DNA from: an uncultured Chthonomonadaceae bacterium
GTDB lineage: Bacteria; Armatimonadota; Fimbriimonadia; Fimbriimonadales; Fimbriimonadaceae
Length of the DNA: 64,000 bases
Reading direction: 5' to 3'
Assembly: GCA_946479035.1 (NCBI GenBank)
Contig: CAMLDW010000004.1
Coordinates: 31,526-95,525 of the forward strand
In this document: in pieces, positions 62,437 to 64,000 of the stretch
How the letters are laid out: the number at the start of each line of letters is the position of its first letter
Numbering within the stretch: the first letter of the stretch is position 1
Position numbers and translations under genes: made by a program
Notes under the pieces: model-generated
Seen by the model: the letters and a program-made list of their open reading frames with translations, nothing else
Databases searched by the model: none
What the model was told of the DNA's origin: nothing

Positions 62437-62958
62437 TCATGCGAGGGCTCTGACGAGTCGGATGAGGCGGGCAGCGGCAGGGTCGAGGTCGTCAAAGTCC
62501 TTGTGGATGTGCGGGGTTGGAAGAGTGACGGCCCGTTCCACAAACCCCTGTGTCTCCAGCCAGCCTTTTGTGGCGGGCAGGTCGCCGAAGACGTGCAGGA
62601 AGTTGTGCTCGTCGAGGACCACACGGATGGCTGGGGAGACGGTCCCGAGGGTGAAGCTGTGGCGGGGGTCGGACTCAAGGAACTCTTCGGTAGCCTCTAC
62701 CAGGCCGTCCACCTGACTCTGGTTCAGGGGGCCGGTCAGGATCTCCAAGTCTCCCTCCGCCCTCCTCTCCTCATAGGCGCACGCGTATGGGCCAGGATGG
62801 CGGAACACGATCTGGCGCAGCAGGCAGCCCCATCCCTTCGGAGCAGTGACGACGAGGCGGTCCGAACCACCGCTGGACTGCACCTCGAAGGTACGGCCGA
62901 AACTGAGGGGGGCCAGCCCGCCTCCTTCCATTGGAACGAACACCTTGCTTCGCGCCAT
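62437..62958 (-). CDS. Hypothetical protein, 173 aa
   Basis: Not recognised. It is cytoplasmic, without a signal or membrane segment. Alternating strands (KVFVPMEGGGLAPLSFGRTFEVQSS, DRLVVTAPKGWGCLLRQIVFRHPGPYACAYEE) are followed by acidic helices (QVDGLVEATEEFLESDP). It lies 12 nt after mnmE and is probably cotranscribed with it. A beta-barrel RNA-binding or ligand-binding role cannot be excluded. Confidence 0.55.
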   Translation of the reverse strand: MARSKVFVPMEGGGLAPLSFGRTFEVQSSGGSDRLVVTAPKGWGCLLRQIVFRHPGPYACAYEERRAEGDLEILTGPLNQSQVDGLVEATEEFLESDPRHSFTLGTVSPAIRVVLDEHNFLHVFGDLPATKGWLETQGFVERAVTLPTPHIHKDFDDLDPAAARLIRLVRALA

Positions 62959-62970
62959 GCGCCCCCGATG

Positions 62971-63882
62971 TTACTTGCCGATGCAGAAGTCGTGGAACAT
63001 CCGCTCGATGACGTCCGGTGCGGCGGTCTCGCCCGTGATCTCGCCAAGGGCGCGGACCGTGCCCTGGAGGTCGACGGCGGCTAGGTCGTCCGGCACAGGG
63101 CTGCCCAGGGTCTCGCAGGCACGCCTGAGGGCCCCCTTCGCCTCGCGGAGCGAGCGCGCGTGGCGCGAGTTGATCAGGCCCGGGCGGTCGCACTCGCTCG
63201 CCAAGAGCCCTTGCACCGAGTCGATCAGGCGCGCGAGCCCCTCACGGGTCTTGGTTGAGACGGGTAGGCCCAATTCGGGGCGGGGGGCGAGGTCGCACTT
63301 GTTCGCGGCGACGAGTCCGGGGCGAGAGAGGGAACAAAACCGCGCCTGGTCCTCGGGCTGCCAGCCCACCGCGGCGTCGTACAAATAGATCACGAGGTCT
63401 GCGTTCTCCGTCGCGGCCCTTGAGCGCTCGACGCCGAGCGACTCGACAGGGTCGCTCGTTTCTCGTAGACCTGCCGTATCGATCAGGGTGACGAGCAGGC
63501 CGCCGAGCGAGAGGGACTCCTCGACCGTGTCGCGCGTCGTGCCGGGCACGTCGGTCACGATCGCCCGGTCCGCGCTGAGTAGGGCGTTCAAGAGGGAAGA
63601 CTTCCCGGCGTTCGGCAGGCCGACGATGGCGACGGAAGCGCCCTCGCGCAAGACCCGGCTAGCGTGCTCGGTCGCCAAGAGCTGGTCGATCCTGGAACCC
63701 ACCGAGAGGCACAGGCGCACGGCGGCGCCGCGGTCGAGCTCGCCGGTCTCTTCGCTGAAGTCGGTGGCCGCCTCGACCATAGCGAGGATCCCGACGGCCT
63801 CGTCACGGAGCGCTCGCACCTGGTCGCGGAGCGCCCCCTCGCGCAGCAGGTTGGCCTGACGGAGCAGCCTGGTCGACGACAT
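62971..63882 (-). pseudogene. mnmE: tRNA modification GTPase MnmE missing its N-terminal domain
   Basis: From the ATG at 63882 only 303 residues remain, versus about 450 for the family. The surviving part is well conserved: linker helix LLRQANLLREGALRDQVRALRDEAVG, G1 GLPNAGKSS, GTTRDTVEES, DTAGLRET, NKCD, and the C-terminal FCIGK that methylates/aminomethylates U34 with MnmG. The tetrahydrofolate-binding dimerisation domain (first ~120 residues) is absent. The frame stays open to 63987, but its translation there is Ser/Arg-rich and unnatural, so the true N-terminus is probably lost at a junction near 63870. Confidence 0.8.
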
Positions 63883-64000
63883 CGTCGGAGACCTGGAGGA
63901 TGAGGAGCTACGGGAACTGGTCGACGAGAGCGGGGACACTGCGGCGGACCCGCTTTCTCCCGATGCCATTCGCGCAGAGCTCGCCAAGGTCCGAGACTTT
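63869..64000 (+). CDS. Unknown acidic protein fragment, missing both ends
   Basis: The plus-strand frame from 63869 to the right edge reads LVDDIVGDLEDEELRELVDESGDTAAD and then PLSPDAIRAELAKVRDF, with coding-like codon use, whereas the opposite strand over the same bases is a low-complexity Ser run. No ATG, GTG or TTG lies in frame after the stop at 63857, so the 5' end is absent. It resembles a linker segment of a DNA helicase or similar protein (weak recollection only). It is one half of the proposed junction. Confidence 0.45.
   Translation, partial: MVDDIVGDLEDEELRELVDESGDTAADPLSPDAIRAELAKVRDF

Overview
The window is gene-dense, GC-rich chromosomal DNA (estimated by eye at a little over 60% GC) with short gaps, many 1-4 nt gene overlaps and no rRNA, tRNA, CRISPR array, phage or insertion sequence that I could see. 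It encodes a diderm bacterium: a Kdo cytidylyltransferase (kdsB), an LptD-like beta-barrel fragment, another small outer-membrane-type barrel, several lipoproteins and a polysaccharide ABC exporter. The mix of LTxxQ-type periplasmic proteins, DUF4382 lipoproteins, GH20/GH95 glycosidases, a GspE-like ATPase followed by membrane proteins with pseudopilin-like ends, and many starts lacking a Shine-Dalgarno sequence is what I would expect from Armatimonadota (Fimbriimonas-like). That placement is inference from gene content, not a phylogeny.

Left third (1-21700): the end of an outer-membrane barrel gene, dnaE preceded by two perfect GC-rich hairpins, an LTxxQ protein, a redoxin, an HD hydrolase, an amidohydrolase, LemA, purL, a large TPR protein, a tight chain nadK - peptide ABC ATPase - phoU, an FKBP-like protein, a Wzm/Wzt-type export pair with a convergent glycosyltransferase, greA with an overlapping lipoprotein gene, then a 297-nt structured noncoding stretch in front of kdsB.

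Middle (21700-51000): the stringent-response enzyme rsh, dtd, an SDR, an M16 peptidase pair, a DUF4382 lipoprotein, a Cas4-like nuclease, a GH20 hexosaminidase with a metallopeptidase, pdhA-pdhB-DUF3052, a three-gene secretion-ATPase operon on the minus strand, small redox and GIY-YIG proteins, EamA and TSUP transporters, a Gfo/Idh oxidoreductase with a GH95 fucosidase, an HD-GYP protein, upp, amt and glmU-prs.

Right (51000-64000): a translationally coupled cluster of six genes for uncharacterised membrane proteins, which is the best candidate here for an undescribed system. It runs directly into recO. After that come a peptide-binding lipoprotein with an AraC regulator, a small outer-membrane protein, clpB, a hypothetical gene, and an mnmE gene that has lost its first domain at an abrupt head-to-head junction with another 5'-less gene near 63870.

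Genes that work together include: kdsB, glmU, the LptD-like barrel, Wzm/Wzt and the GT2 enzyme for envelope glycan synthesis and export; prs, purL and upp for nucleotide supply; rsh and greA for stress and transcription control; and GH20, GH95 and the Gfo/Idh enzyme for glycan breakdown. A recurrent TANNNT box 6-12 nt before start codons suggests that leaderless or nearly leaderless mRNAs are common in this genome.
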